Of a stretch of DNA of 64,000 nucleotides, positions 23,843 to 35,835 are shown in pieces. Source of the DNA: Ciona savignyi. Its lineage: Eukaryota; Chordata; Ascidiacea; Phlebobranchia; Cionidae. The notes below the pieces were generated by a model, which did no database searches, had not been told where the DNA came from, and saw nothing but the letters and a program-made list of their open reading frames with translations. A program made the position numbers and the translations under genes. The stretch lies in assembly GCA_000149265.1 (NCBI GenBank), contig CH002693.1:188226-252225 (forward strand). Reading direction: 5' to 3'. Each line of letters starts with the position of its first letter. Position 1 is the first letter of the stretch.

Positions 23843-23974
23843 TATATATAACTTAAAATTATTTGTTGTGTATTACAAAAATATAATCCAAAATTATTTT
23901 TGTCATTTTAGAGAATCCAAAGAAAGGCGCATTAGTAATGGTGAAACGCAAAAATACAAATGTTTAAAAAAACA

Positions 23975-23980
23975 TTTATT
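23975..23980 (-). terminator. Polyadenylation signal AATAAA of gene D
   Basis: Minus-strand hexamer 378 bp after the stop codon, in the same conserved context (gtgatgttgccaaa upstream) as the gene A signal. Confidence 0.7.
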
Positions 23981-24357
23981 TACATAAGCTTTGGCAACAT
24001 CACTCTTCGGTGCAATTTTAACATGAGTGTAGCGTTTGAGCACAATTTTATGTTAATGTTGCTCGGTCTATATCCTCGACCGTCACAATGCAACTACGCA
24101 ACTACACAAACTGTCCACGCGCTCACAACTTACATATCTCGTGACAAACTTAAAGCGAAAATGTACAACCAAATATATAGACAAATTCAGGCAGTCAATG
24201 AAACAGGGTAACAACGGAAAATCGGCGAGCGTCCAAAAATGCAAGTTAAACCACATAGGAATAAAATAAAACTTTACAATGAGCATAGATTAATATTCGA
24301 AAAGCCTATACATAGATTAAACATGGCGCATTATACAGATGCATGTCGTAACCCGTT

Positions 24358-27300
24358 TCACATTAGATTGTTCTGGTTGTTCTGTGGTAAAAATGATTGA
24401 TATGTATTTTTTTACTTGTTAACAGTCAAACTCAACATTTCCCTACCTCCATATATGTAGGTGGACCACTTTGCGAAACTGTTGGTATCGTGGCGGTGGT
24501 GTTCACACTTTGTTGACTTGCCTAGGAGGATTAGATAGGATATTTATTTTCATCCCCGTGAATGGGAAAACCAAGGGGGTTAACACACGGGCAATCGACA
24601 GATCACCACGCGCCCATCGTCGGGTTACCGGAGCTATTGCAGTGTGTTGTGTATGATCCACACGTTCCTTTTAATTGGATAGAACCCATTAATCCGATCG
24701 GTTTTGGCAATGTCCGTTAAGTGCCTAGCCAAGGGACACAATCGGCTAGTAAGCGACCAGTTTCGAACCTTTAACCATTCGGTTGAAAAGCGTCGCACTA
24801 AACCACAAGGCTAACCAGTCAGAGCCTATCAAGAAATTGTAGATAGTGGGAGGGTTCAGGGGTTTTTTAATCACCTTTTAAACCTAAAGCATGAATGTCA
24901 ACTAAGTAATGTTACCATGTTTGCTTGATGGTTAGCGTAGATCGGTGTCGGGTAATTTTGGTATGGAACAGATCCTACTGCAGGGTATGTTGTGGTTACT
25001 GGCATTCCTGCAGGATGTACAACGTCATAACGATAAGAAATAAAACAACAGCGATACACTGATTTTCCTTGCAATGAAATCCAGATTGTAATGTAAACCA
25101 TTATTTTATGCATGATATAATAGACTAAATTTAAAATCCAATTAGCCCCAAATTTAAACTTTACTATCATGTAGATGGGTAACAGAAAGACATGTTACCA
25201 ATGTCAATTTAAAAAAAAACACATGTTTGACTATTATTAGCATTACCCACTAAGTTCGAATTATAAGTGTATGGAACGTAGATGATTAGTTAAGTTTTGG
25301 ATAGAAAGTACATGACACACATTCATCATTTTATATCAAATACAGTGTTATTGCAAAGTTACCTGCCGGGTGGCCAATGCTTGTAACTGGCATCTGATGA
25401 GTGATTGGTTGTTGGTATGTGGTTGTGTATTGTACCGTAGTTGCTGGAGTCTGTGTTGAAAAGTCAATATGGCAATAAGCTGTATACATTTCTATTAACT
25501 TATAATTTGTTAGATCGAAACCAATGAGGATTAACATTGGGAATATCATATATAAATTACCTAAAGGTTGTGGGATCGTAACCAGTGCCTGGCAATGCAG
25601 GAGTGTGCAGGATTATCATTGGAAAGAACATTAGAGTGAATTGCCTGATCGACTAGAATAATAGGTTGAACTAAAACAATAACGATACCTTAACAATAGA
25701 CTTTCTTGGCGGGGAAATAATAATACTTTTCTATCACATTCTGAGCTGTGAGGACATAATACCAATTACATACCATGTTTGTAAGGCTTTTGTACTTGCA
25801 GCAATACACCGCATGGGTGATAGCAATGATAAGTTCGGCAAATGCAAAGAAAGCCATGAAGCCGTGAAGTGTAGACATCCCTGTGCTGCCACTCTGTGAT
25901 GGAAACACGTATCAAAGCTCTTATAGCTTTGTAAATTAGAACGAAAAACTTTTCTGTTCCGTTTGAAGTTTGTACCATATTTACACATACATAAAAAACT
26001 ATACTGGCTTTCTTCTTCCTACTAGATGACACATAAAGCGTTAACGATGTATCAACCTCCACCATTTGTAAAGCACAGTTTAACTGTTCCCCGTATATAT
26101 ATATATAATTATATACCATATGCAAGCAAGATTCCTTATCACGCCGTCGGGTTACCGCAGCTATTGCAGTGTGTTGTATATGACAAGGCATTTTTCTTCA
26201 ATTTGGTAGAACGCATTAATCCGCTTGGTTCAGGCAATGTCCGTAAAGTGCCTTGCCCAAGGACACAGCCGACTAGCAAGCGATCAGTTTCGCACCTGAA
26301 ACCTTTCGATTGAAAGGCGACGCACTTAACCTCCAGACTAACATATTGGTTAAAAAGTGTTGACTTTCGTTAGATTCGTACATATCTTATATACATCGTG
26401 CTATATAACATTGCTGAATGTTTTAACCTGATTGCTACAGATTTGTTTCTGCAAACTTAATCTGGTCGTTTCCTGAGTTACCAAATCAAAGGATTAGGAA
26501 AGTATTATTTAAAATACATACAATACCTAAATATACGACACTTACACTATTGCGAGGGTAGCTATTGTAGCACGGTATGTACTTTGAAGGAAGGTAAACG
26601 CCAGAAATGTATCGTGATGGTCGGTAAGTTCCAGATCCAAACGAAGACGAGCTGTAGCAAGTAGGAACGTAGATGCTGGCTTTATAATACGACGGTTGGT
26701 AGTAACTTCTACAGTAACTGTAGTAGCTGTATCGGTATGCTGAGTAGGGCACCAATACAGCTCCTGCCACTTCTATTGCGAACATCGTAACTGCGAATAT
26801 GGCAGCAAAAATCGACATCACCATTCCAGAGACGATCTAAAATTGGCGGTCAATTAATTTAGGATTTTAAATGTTATTATTAACAATGTGAAATAGTTTT
26901 TTAGGAATGCGGGAATTAACACTGTTGCTACGTGGAAATATACTTGGTCAAAATGCTTTGCTAAACATATAGATATATACCAAGCCATGTTTCGAATCCA
27001 TGATGGGCTCACCAAGACCGTTTTTTGTATAAGAGTCGGTATATGTATGGGTCGCGTTAACCATTTGGCCACATTGCAGTACAGGCTTGGCTAAATATGA
27101 AAACTTGTTTGTTTGGACTGTTGGTGTGGCGTCTTTTAAAGGAAAGGTTGTTGGTATGAAACTGGTCGCTGCTAGTCGGTTGTGTCCTTGTTGTGGTTCA
27201 CAAAAATTACTCACTTTGCAATTGTTTGGATCTACCGATGACACGAATGCCAAGATCCCCGCAACTAAGAACTGAAAAAGTTGAAATTTTACTTTAATAT

Positions 27301-29412
27301 TTTCTCACACAACAACCCGTATTAAAAACAGCGACACAAAAGTGTCTTGGTAAATTTTATGTTTACACGCCCCTTGCACCGTTTAAAGAAAATAAATATC
27401 CCATTTAATTATGTAATTAACGTGGACAAATACGATAAAAAAATAACAAAAAAATAATATAAATTGTAAAAACAGCGACACAAAAGTGTCTTGGTAAATT
27501 TTATGTTTACACGCCCCTTGCACCGTTTAAAGAAAATAAATATCCCATTTAATTATGTAATTAACGTGGACAAATACGATGAAAAAATAACAAAAAAATA
27601 ATATAAATTGTGGTTACTCTTTATATATGTTGGAAATATCATACTTGTTTAAATCTAAGTATTCTGACAAAAATGGGTATCGTTTAGGTTACAGTTAATT
27701 TAGTTACTTACTATGATTTTATTCATTTTTAGCAATGTATAGTTTATGGTAAAGTACTTGGTTAAGGTGGCAATAGGTCAATAATTGAGAGGACATGTGC
27801 TTATATAACGTTTGTTTCTGCAAGCACACAAACTAATGAGTTCCCGATTTACCTATCATAATTTGATATCCGTGTTTTCTATATTCATTGTGGAACACAA
27901 CAAAACAAAGAAAAATGCTAACATCTTTAAAATATTCAATTAAAACAATTTTTCACGTTGGACGAATATAAAAGAATTTAGTATTTTACGACTAGGTCTA
28001 AATACCACACTATTAATTGCACAATAGCGAACATCTTTGAAAATTTTGACCGCGGTTGGGTGTTTACTTCATACCAGTTTACGTGTCGGTTAAGTTTAAA
28101 TGGAAATTTCCAGGAAAGCGGGTGAAGACATGGGGATTAATCGTATCGGAATATTTATTTACATTCTAATTTTACTTGGTCTTTTTTGCTGGTGACAGGC
28201 ATGTTCGGTCACCAGGTCTGTGGCATAAACCGGTTACCCAAAAAGGCACTTTCAATAATTCTAACTCGGTTTCCTGAATATATGGGCCCCTTTCGAATTC
28301 GAATGCGAAAGGGACACATATTGATATTACTCCGTTATTTTAATCTTAATTTTTCCTAAAACAAGAAGAAATCCGGCTATCGAAGAAAATGTAAAATAGT
28401 GTCCCATTTTTCATCATTTTTCGCCTAATAACCGATATCTTAGAAAATGTATATTTACCTAGAATTTTAAAAAAATATTGAAACTGTGTAACATGAATAA
28501 AAATTGATTTAATTGTCACTTTACTCAGAAAGACCCACAATATTAAGTAAAACAATTTATTATAATACACTATGGACATGTATGTAAAACAACTGGTCAC
28601 TCAAAACTGGTTTAAACTAAAGGAGTATCATACTTACAAATATTCCACACCAGATACCAGCAGAAACGTAGGCGAATGCGTCAATATAATATCCGGAAAC
28701 AGCAAACGCCAATGTGTAGCTCCAAGTGAAAATAGATAGAGATCCAAGTAAAATTTGGAGTATCTGAAATATACATGTTGTACTTGCCAAAATTAAACCG
28801 TAATGTCCCAATAGTTTGTATGAATTCGGGATCGAATGATTTTGTACATGTACGTTGAAATTATAACAATAGCCAATGCATGTATTGACGTTAGCTGTTC
28901 AATCACAACCTTAAACTTTAAAGAAATGTAACCCTGATAGATTAGTCTAGTGGATTAGTTCGTCGCCGTTCAGGCGAAGGTTTACAGCTTTGAAACTTGT
29001 CACTAGCTATAGTCAGTTGTGTCTTTGGGCAAGGCCACTTAACGGACCGGTTGCCTGGACCCAGCAGCTAGATGAGTTCTACCAAATTAAAGGAACGTGT
29101 GAATCATATACCACACACTGCAATAACTTTGTTAACCCGACGGTGGGCGCAAGGAGATCTGACGATTGCTCATGTGTTACCCCCCTTGGTTTTTCCATTC
29201 ACGGGGATAAACATAAAAACCTATCTTACAGACAGTACTTTTTTAGTTACTGCTATTCGATGTTATGGTAAGTAATGTACACGCAAGATACTAGGGAACT
29301 ATTATAAATAACCTACCCCAAGTGTTTGGAAGGCTTTTGCGTAGTTATTACCACGGTTGGTAGCTGCTGGGCTTGTTACGGTCATTGGTGCAGAATTAAC
29401 AAAAGTCGTCAT
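24358..29412 (-). CDS. MS4A/CD20-like four-pass membrane protein, paralog D
   Basis: Nine exons on the minus strand give 322 residues. In coding order: 29317-29412, 28638-28763, 27215-27271, 26546-26836, 25774-25893, 25363-25450, 24916-25007, 24447-24521 and 24358-24381. The start is MTTFVNSAPMTVTSPAATN. The four membrane segments match B closely (ILQILLGSLS, AGIWCGIF plus FLVAGILAFVSS, GMVMSIFAAIFAVTMFAIEV, MSTLHGFMAFFAFAELIIAI). The loop has about 18 tyrosines in 68 residues. The tail is the short A-type exon 8 with GPPTYME, a PPxY motif with Thr in place of Gln, followed by NNQNNLM. Exon 8 length (75 nt), the terminal exon and the 3' UTR pair D with A. A SINE lies only a few bases upstream of the exon 8 acceptor. 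Confidence 0.85.
24533..24830 (-). repeat. tRNA-derived SINE, gene D intron 7
   Basis: Full-length copy in the same orientation as the gene. Its 3' tail end (ttagataggatatttattt) abuts the exon 8 acceptor within about 12 bp, so the SINE may supply or disturb the polypyrimidine tract. Confidence 0.85.
26138..26350 (-). repeat. SINE copy lacking its 3' tail, gene D intron 4
   Basis: It begins inside the family at 'gccgtcgggttaccgcag' and runs to a good head (tttcgattgaaaggcgacgc). A short (TA)n run at 26096-26104 lies just before it. Confidence 0.8.
26990..27083 (-). repeat. Second tRNA-like repeat family, copy 2
   Basis: Minus strand: 'tggccaaatggttaacgcga' (box A-like) and 'ggattcgaaacatgg' (box B-like), separated by a segment containing 'aaaacggtcttggtgag'. 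Located in gene D intron 3. Confidence 0.65.
27324..27611. repeat. Near-perfect 144-bp tandem duplication, gene D intron 2
   Basis: 'gcgacacaaaagtgtcttgg' occurs at 27331 and again at 27475, and the 144-bp units differ at about one position (ataaaaaa versus atgaaaaa). The duplication is very recent, or an assembly stutter. Confidence 0.85.
28935..29235 (+). repeat. tRNA-derived SINE, gene D intron 1
   Basis: The tRNA-like head 'ttagtctagtggattagttc' (box A-like) is at low coordinates, followed by the body and an 'ataaacataaaaacctatc' end. It is antisense to the gene. Confidence 0.8.
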
Positions 29413-30188
29413 TGTTGAAACAGTTAGCTAAAACTATTTAACTGTTTTCTATTAGGTGATTTAGACGCAAACTTAAGCGCGAAATTTGATATCAAGCTAG
29501 TTCCTTCAACTATAAGATGCAAAACAGTAAACAACACCTGACTAATTTTTCCACTTGTTTTTAAATCTCACTGTGGAATAAACCAAAGAAAACTGATTCA
29601 CAATTTTAAACACGACGTTAAATTTAATAAATGTCATCGAAAAGGAACTAGACCCTCATAAACAGACGTTCTCTTCCTCGGTCTACTGAATTCAAATGGA
29701 ATATGCTAAAATTAAAAGTAGGAACGGGAAACCCTGAAGGGAGAGAGAAAGAGAAGAGAAAGCAAAACTGCTCACTAAATCACTGTCCTCTAACATGGTA
29801 TTCCTACACCCCACCTCCACTGTCTTTTTCACGCCTCAGCACTTTCTTATTTGCTCATTCGTACTTTCTACCATTGGTCTTGTCTTTCAAAATATAGTTT
29901 TACCCATATTATTTATGAAATGTATATGGTTTGCACACATTTTAATAAAAAGCTGTTAGTTTTTAACCTTTTTAGGTCGTAATTATGTTTTTTTGCCGTT
30001 CATTAAATCTTTCTATAAATAAATCATCTAAGTGGCTGAAACGAAAAACGCTATAGTCCTGTCAATACATAAACTAAGCAACTCGAAACCGTCAAGTAAT
30101 TGGAGTATTTAACAACATTTGTAATTGTTCAACAAAAATATTAAACATTTTCTATCTGCTATAATGGCAGAAATAAATTTTCTTCGAA

Positions 30189-30224
30189 CTCATACGTCAG
30201 AATACGTATGCACATATTTCCTCG
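30189..30224 (-). promoter_or_regulatory. Conserved upstream module with TGACGTA core, gene D side
   Basis: Plus-strand reading 'ctcatacgtcagaatacgta' then 'tgcacatatttcctcg', about 780 bp before the gene D start codon. It matches the gene C and gene B modules in sequence and, relative to the gene, orientation. Confidence 0.4.
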
Positions 30225-30622
30225 TAACCACAGAGACTTGTGCGTCAAAGAACTAATACGGCAAATATTGTTAGGATTTTAAGAGAACTGACGGCAAAAT
30301 AAAACGTTTATAAATTGCCAGAAATCATTAATGTAAGCACTTTCATTTTGGCGTGTACATATATTAACTGTACTCTTTAGTCTATTGTGGCGCCTAACAA
30401 TAGCTTTAGTAAATAATGACGTCACATTGCAAAAACTTTTCGCTTTAAGTTCGTAGAACGATGTCAACAAACGGACAAAGCGTAGCGAGAGTCAATGTAT
30501 GGGCCAAAGATTCGATCAACACCAAACAATATTTTATTTTTAATTATTTTCAAAGCCTTTGTATAATTTAAATAACAACTTCGAGTCAATTATATAAAAT
30601 AAGACAAGTCAATACTATAAAA

Positions 30623-30885
30623 CAGTGTTTCCCAACCCGAGTCCGCGGTCTCACATGAGTCCGTGGAAGGTTTAAATGAGTCCGCAAACACATCAACAAT
30701 TTGCAAAACTCTTATTTGGTAATTTTGTTAAAGTTTTGTAATGTTCTGTAATGTATCGTATGCACATAGTCCAGTTACGCTACACTTTTGACTTACGCTA
30801 ATTGAAAAATTGATGCACTTTGAGTCCGCAAAGACTTTCGCTGGTAAGGAAATAGTCCGCGACCAAAAAAGGTTGGGAAACGTTG
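30623..30885 (-). mobile_element. hAT-like MITE, 263 bp, second copy
   Basis: Opposite orientation to the copy at 6188. Ends are CAGTGTTTCCCAACCCGAG and the inverse GGTTGGGAAACGTTG. The flanking 8-bp duplication ctataaaa (30615-30622 and 30886-30893) is exact. Confidence 0.88.
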
Positions 30886-31295
30886 CTATAAAATAACAAC
30901 TTCAAGTCAATTCTATAAAATAAGTTCGAGTCAATTCTATAAAATAAAATAAATAAAAACATTACCATTGCACCCTTTTCTGCAAGACAATTTTATTTAT
31001 AATCTTGATTTAACTAATATACAATTTATTGTAAATATTGCATACAACCCTGTCTTACTGTTATCTTTATTAAATCACCCGATCCGTCCAAAAAGTACCG
31101 CTTAGATCGGGCTGTGTTACGTTTTTAAAGCCGCTATAAGCGGACTGTGTTACTAACATGGTAACATGTGTTACGTTTTGCAATTTTAAGCGAGACAATT
31201 TCTAACACAGCGTCACATCACGTGACGCAAAGGCGATGTAAACAGTAGTGCTTTCGTACCATTTTTTTTTGTACAATTTAGTTTCGAATAACATT

Positions 31296-31336
31296 ATGCT
31301 GAGCAAGAAATCGTGTTTGTTCGTTTTTAAAGTTGG
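31296..31336 (+). other. Candidate first coding exon in the left palindrome arm
   Basis: ATG followed by 13 codons (start MLSKKSCLFVFKV) and a good donor (gtaagt). The palindromic TCACGTGAC at 31218-31226 lies upstream. The identical arrangement is at 41061-41101 in the other arm. No complete downstream reading frame was reconstructed, so this is only a candidate. Confidence 0.22.
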
Positions 31337-31639
31337 GTAAGTACGTAGTCAGACATTTATTTAATGGGTTAAATTGGTCGCACAACTGAATTTCTAGAGA
31401 AGCTTACAGCTATTGCCCGAACTGAAAAGTTTGGTATTTTAATTCTTATCCACCATAGGTGAGGTTTAGTGTGTGCGTCTCATTCCCCAGCAACATATAT
31501 ACCAAAAACTTTATGCTTTTTTGATTTATCTCCACTCTTTGAGGGAAACCAAATGTTGTGCTACCAGATCCATAATAGCCTACTGTTTGTTATGCCTACT
31601 AAACCTGTAACATACCTGTTACCAATCCATTTTCATGTG

Positions 31640-34600
31640 TATCTGTGGTATGCCCCAGGGCCGGGATTATGTTACCCTGTATATGTCGTATGCATGGGGG
31701 TATGTTGCCCTGTATTTGTGGTATGTCTGGGGTAGTATTGCCTTGTATTTGTCGTATGCTTTGGATTGTGTTGCCCTATATTTGTCGCATGCCTGGGATT
31801 GTGTTGCCCTGTATTTGTGGTATGCCTGGGGTAGTGTTGCCCTGCATTTATAGTTTGCCTGGGGTAGTGTTGCCCTGTATATGTGGTTTGCCTTGGGTAG
31901 TGTTGCCCTGTATTTGTGGTATGCTGGGATTGTGTTGCCCTGTATTAGTCATATGCCTGTGGGTGTGTTGCCCTGTATTTGTCGTATGCCTGGGATTGTG
32001 TTGCCCTGTATTTGTCGTATGCCTGGGATTGTGTTGCCCTGTATTTGTCGTATGTCTGGGGTAGTGTTGCCGTATATTTGTCGTATGCCTGGGGCTGGGG
32101 TAGTGTTGCCCTGTATTAGTCGTATGTCTGGGGGTGTGTTACTGTGTTGCCCTGTATGCATTGTATACCTGGGGTTGTGTTGCCCTATATTTGTTGCATA
32201 CCTGGGGTAGTGTTGCCCTGTATTTGTTGTATGGCTGAGGTTGTGTTGCCCTGTATTTGTGGTATGCCTGGGGTAGTGTTTCCCTGTATTTGTTGCATGC
32301 CTGGGGTAGTGTTGCCCTGTATTTGTCGTATGGCTGGGGTTGTGTTGCCCTGTATTTATGGTATGCCTGGGGTAGTGTTGCCCTGTATTTGTCGCATGCC
32401 TGGGGTAGTGTTGCTCTGTATTTTCATATGCTTGGGGTAGTGTTGCCGTATATTTGTGTTATGCCAGGGGTAGTGTTGTCGTATATTTGTGGTATGCCCA
32501 GGGTGGTGTTGCCCTGTAGGCCTATTTGTGGTATGCCTGGGGTGGTGTTGCCCTGTATTTGTCGTATGCCTGGGGGTGTGTTGCCCTCTATACATGGTAT
32601 GCCTGGGGTAGTGTTGCCCTATATTTGTCGCATGTCTGGGGTAGTGTTGCCCTATATTTGTCGCGTGCCTGGGGTTGTGTTGCCCTATATTTGTCGCATG
32701 CCTGGGGTAGTGTTGCCTTGTATTTGTCGTATGGCTGGGGTTGTGTTGCCCTGTATTTATGGTATGCCTGGGGTAGTGTTGCCCTATATTTGTTGCATGC
32801 CTGGGGTAGTGTTGCCCTGTATTTGTGGTATGCCTGGGGCTGGGGTAGTGTTGCCCTATATTTGTTGCATGCCTGGGGTAGTGTTGCCCTGTATTTGTCA
32901 TATGCTTTGGGTATTGTTGCCGTATATTTGTGATATGCCCAGGGTGGTGTTGCCCTGTATTTGTGGTATGCCTGGGGTAGTGTTGCCCTGTATTTATGGT
33001 ATGCCTGGGTTAGTGTTGCCCTGTATTCGTGGTATGCCTGGGATAGTGTTGCCCTGTATTTGTCGTATGCGGGTGGTTATGTTGCCCTGTATACATGCCT
33101 GGGGTTGTGTTGCCCTGTATTTGTGGTATGTCTTGGGTAGTATTGCCCTGTGTTTGTTTTTGTGTATGCCTAGGGGTGCATTGTCCTTGTGGTATTCATA
33201 GATAGGGTTTGCCCTGTATTTGTGGTATGCCTGGGGTAGTGTTGCCCTGTATTTGTGGTATGCCTTGGGTAGTGTTGCCCTGTATTTGTTGCATGCCTTG
33301 GGTAGTGTTGCCCTGTATTTGTGGTGTGCCTAGGGTAGTGTTGCCCTGTATTTGTTGCATGCCTGGGGTAGTGTTGTCCTGTATTGGTGGTATGCCTGGG
33401 GTAGTGTTGCCCTGTATTTGTGGTATGCCTGGGGATGTGTTGCCCTGTATTTGTCGTTTACCTGGGGTAGTGTTGCCCTGTATTTGTCGTATGCCTGGGG
33501 AAGTGTTGCCCTATATTTGTGGTATGCCTTGGGTAGTGTTGCCCTGTATTTGTGGTATGTCTGTGGTTGTTTTGCCCTGTATTTGTGGTATGCCTGGGGA
33601 GGTGTTTTTCTGTGTTTGTGGTATGCCTGGGGTAGTGTTGCATTGTATTATTAATTTGCCTGGGGTAGTGTTGCCCTATATTTGTGTATGCCTAGGGGTG
33701 CATTGTATTTGTTGTATGCATAGGGTTTGCCCTGTATTTGTTTGTATGCTGGGTTTGTGTTGCACTATATTTGCCGCATGCCTGGGGTAGTGTTGCCTTA
33801 TTTTTTGTCTCCTGCCCGTGGTAGTATTGCCCTGTGTTTGTGTTTGTGTATGCCTAGGGGTGCATTGTCCTTGTGGTATTCATAGATAGGGTTTGCCCTG
33901 TATTTGTGGTATGCCTTGGGTAGTGTTGCCCTGTATTTGTTGCATGCCCGGGGTAGTGTTGCCCTGTATTGGTGGTATGCCTGGGGTAGTGTTGCCCTGT
34001 ATTTGTTGCATGCCTGGGGTAGTGTTGCCCTGTAATTGTGGTATGCCTAGGGCAGTGTTGCCCTGTATTTGTTGCATGCCTGGGGTAGAGTTGCCCTGTA
34101 TTTGTTGCATGCCTGGGGTAGTGTTGCCCTGTAATTGTGGTATGCCTGGGGAAGTGTTGCCCTGTATTTGTTGCATGCCTTGGGTAGTGTTGCCCTGTAT
34201 TTGTTGCATGCCTGGGGTAGTGTTGCCCTGTAATTGTGGTATGCCTGGGGAAGTGTTGCCCTGTATTTGTTGCATGCCTTGGGTAGTGTTGCCCTGTATT
34301 TGTGGTGTGCCTAGGGTAGTGTTGCCCTGTATTTGTTGCATGCCTGGGGTAGTGTTGCCCTGTAATTGTGGTATGCCTAGGGCAGTGTTGCCCTGCATTT
34401 GTTGCATGCCTGGGGTAGAGTTGCCCTGTATTGGTGGTATGCCTGGGGTAGTGTTGCCCTGTATTTGTTGCATGCCTGGGGTAGTGTTGCCATGTATTTG
34501 TGGTATGCCTAGGGCAGTGTTGCCCTGTATTTGTTGCATGCCTGGGGTAGTGTTGCCCTGTATTGGTGGTATGCCTAGGGTAGTGTTGCCCTGTATTTGT

Positions 34601-34735
34601 GGTATGCCTGGGTTAGTGTTGCCCTGTATTTGTTGTATGCCTGGGTTAGTGTTGCCCTATATTTGTGCTATACCTGGGGGTGTGTTGTCCTCATGTGTAT
34701 ATGCGGGTTGGGATCTGCCCTGTATTTGACTAATA
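31640..34735. repeat. 33-bp minisatellite array, left arm
   Basis: About 90 copies of a unit close to 'gtgttgccctgtatttgtgg' plus 'tatgcctggggta'. Because 33 is divisible by three, several frames stay open on both strands: the plus strand repeats VLPCICGMPGV or WGSVALYLWYA, the minus strand GNTTPGIPQIQ. These long open frames are explained by the repeat period and are not annotated as genes. Confidence 0.95.
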
Positions 34736-35059
34736 AGCTTTCTACGTTTGTATCCAGCAATTGATAAAAACAGATGTTTACATATTGAATTAATACAGAA
34801 CTAAAAATATGAATATTGTAATACATGGTAACCATTATGACCCCTTTTACAGGTTCAAATAAGAAAAAATTAAAGATACAAGCTTAAAAGTAAGATTTAA
34901 GATGTTTCAATAAAAAATTAGGTAGGTATGTCAAACATTTGACTATGTTTTTATTCCAATTTTATATAGCCTCCAAATGTGATTTACATAATTCTTTAAA
35001 CTTTTCACTATTACAAGCTTAAAATGACGGTAAAATAAAATAAACGGTATTTGTTTTAG

Positions 35060-35167
35060 TGGAAGCAGTGAGATCAATGTCATGAATGTCAAATCTTGGA
35101 GCAGTGGAATAAAAATGACAGAATATATTCAAGATGAGGGTACCTCGCCACCAAGCAAAAATAATTG
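35060..35167 (+). other. Exon-like segment in the left palindrome arm
   Basis: 108 bp open segment between a 'tttgttttag' acceptor and a 'gtatgt' donor, with a mildly protein-like reading (EINVMNVKSWSSGIKMTEY). A second such segment begins at 35560 after 'tttttctgcag' (frame ...VTLTLEEVTEDDNLLLYM). Direct joining creates a stop codon, so a gene cannot be asserted. Both segments are retained in the opposite arm. Confidence 0.2.
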
Positions 35168-35257
35168 GTATGTCACACATATTTCTTACGGTATGTTTGT
35201 TACTCTTTAAAAATTAGGTAATCATTGATAAATAATAAACTTTGTCCAGCAACTCGT

Positions 35258-35520
35258 TTGGACATTCATGTTTTATCCCTGTGAATAAGAAACGCAAAGG
35301 GCGTTGACGCACGGGCAATCGTTAGATTACCCATCGTTCGCCGTCGGGTTACCGGAGCTAATTTAGTGCGTTTTATATGATTGAGTCGTTCTCTCAGTTT
35401 TAGTAAAACCTAATATTCCACTGGGTCCAATCCGGTAAGTGCTTTACCTAAGGACATAACCAACTATATAGAGACCAGTTATGCAATATAGGCGACGCAC
35501 ACAACCCACCAAGTTATTAG
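35258..35520 (-). repeat. tRNA-derived SINE in the left palindrome arm
   Basis: Nearly full copy, starting 'cattcatgttttatccctgt'. The same insertion is present in the right arm, so it predates the inverted duplication. Confidence 0.8.
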
Positions 35521-35835
35521 AAGTAATTACAACCGATTAAACACTTTTTTTTCTGCAGATCTGGCGACGCTGTCACGTTAACCCTAGAAGAGGTTACAGA
35601 AGACGACAATTTACTTCTGTATATGAAAAATTTAATAAACTTTATTTTGTCGTACACTTCGTGTGTTGAATTATGTTGAATAAAGTAATTATATACTTCG
35701 TTTGTTCAATAAAGTACTTTCTCGTCAGGGCAGTTAAGATTTTACGTTGATATTCTGCACTTTTGTGTGTGTCGTGGCGTGCTGATTAAACCACCCACAA
35801 TTGGACAAGATAGGTGCATTTTTGTAGAAAACCTA

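Larger units (their letters stand above)
29415..31071. other. Intergenic region upstream of gene D
   Basis: It contains the conserved TGACGTA module at 30189-30224 and the hAT-like MITE at 30623-30885. A pyrimidine-rich stretch at 29760-29890 resembles segments near 43060-43260 and 63860-63990. No gene was found. Confidence 0.6.
31072..35835 (+). repeat. Left arm of a ~10.3 kb palindrome
   Basis: The arm starts near 'aatcacccgatccgtc' and ends near 'gtagaaaacctag'. It is the near-identical inverse of 37104-41325, with only scattered substitutions and indels in the unique parts. In order it holds a hairpin-prone end (cccgatc...gatcggg), a CACGTGAC-containing segment, a small exon-like ATG, the 33-bp minisatellite, spacer DNA with exon-like pieces, and one SINE. 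Confidence 0.9.

Noticed and set aside
31645..34729. Long cysteine-rich reading frames (up to about 280-310 codons) on both strands
   Set aside because: They follow from a stop-free 33-bp repeat unit; several frames on both strands are open at once and no splice or start context supports a gene.
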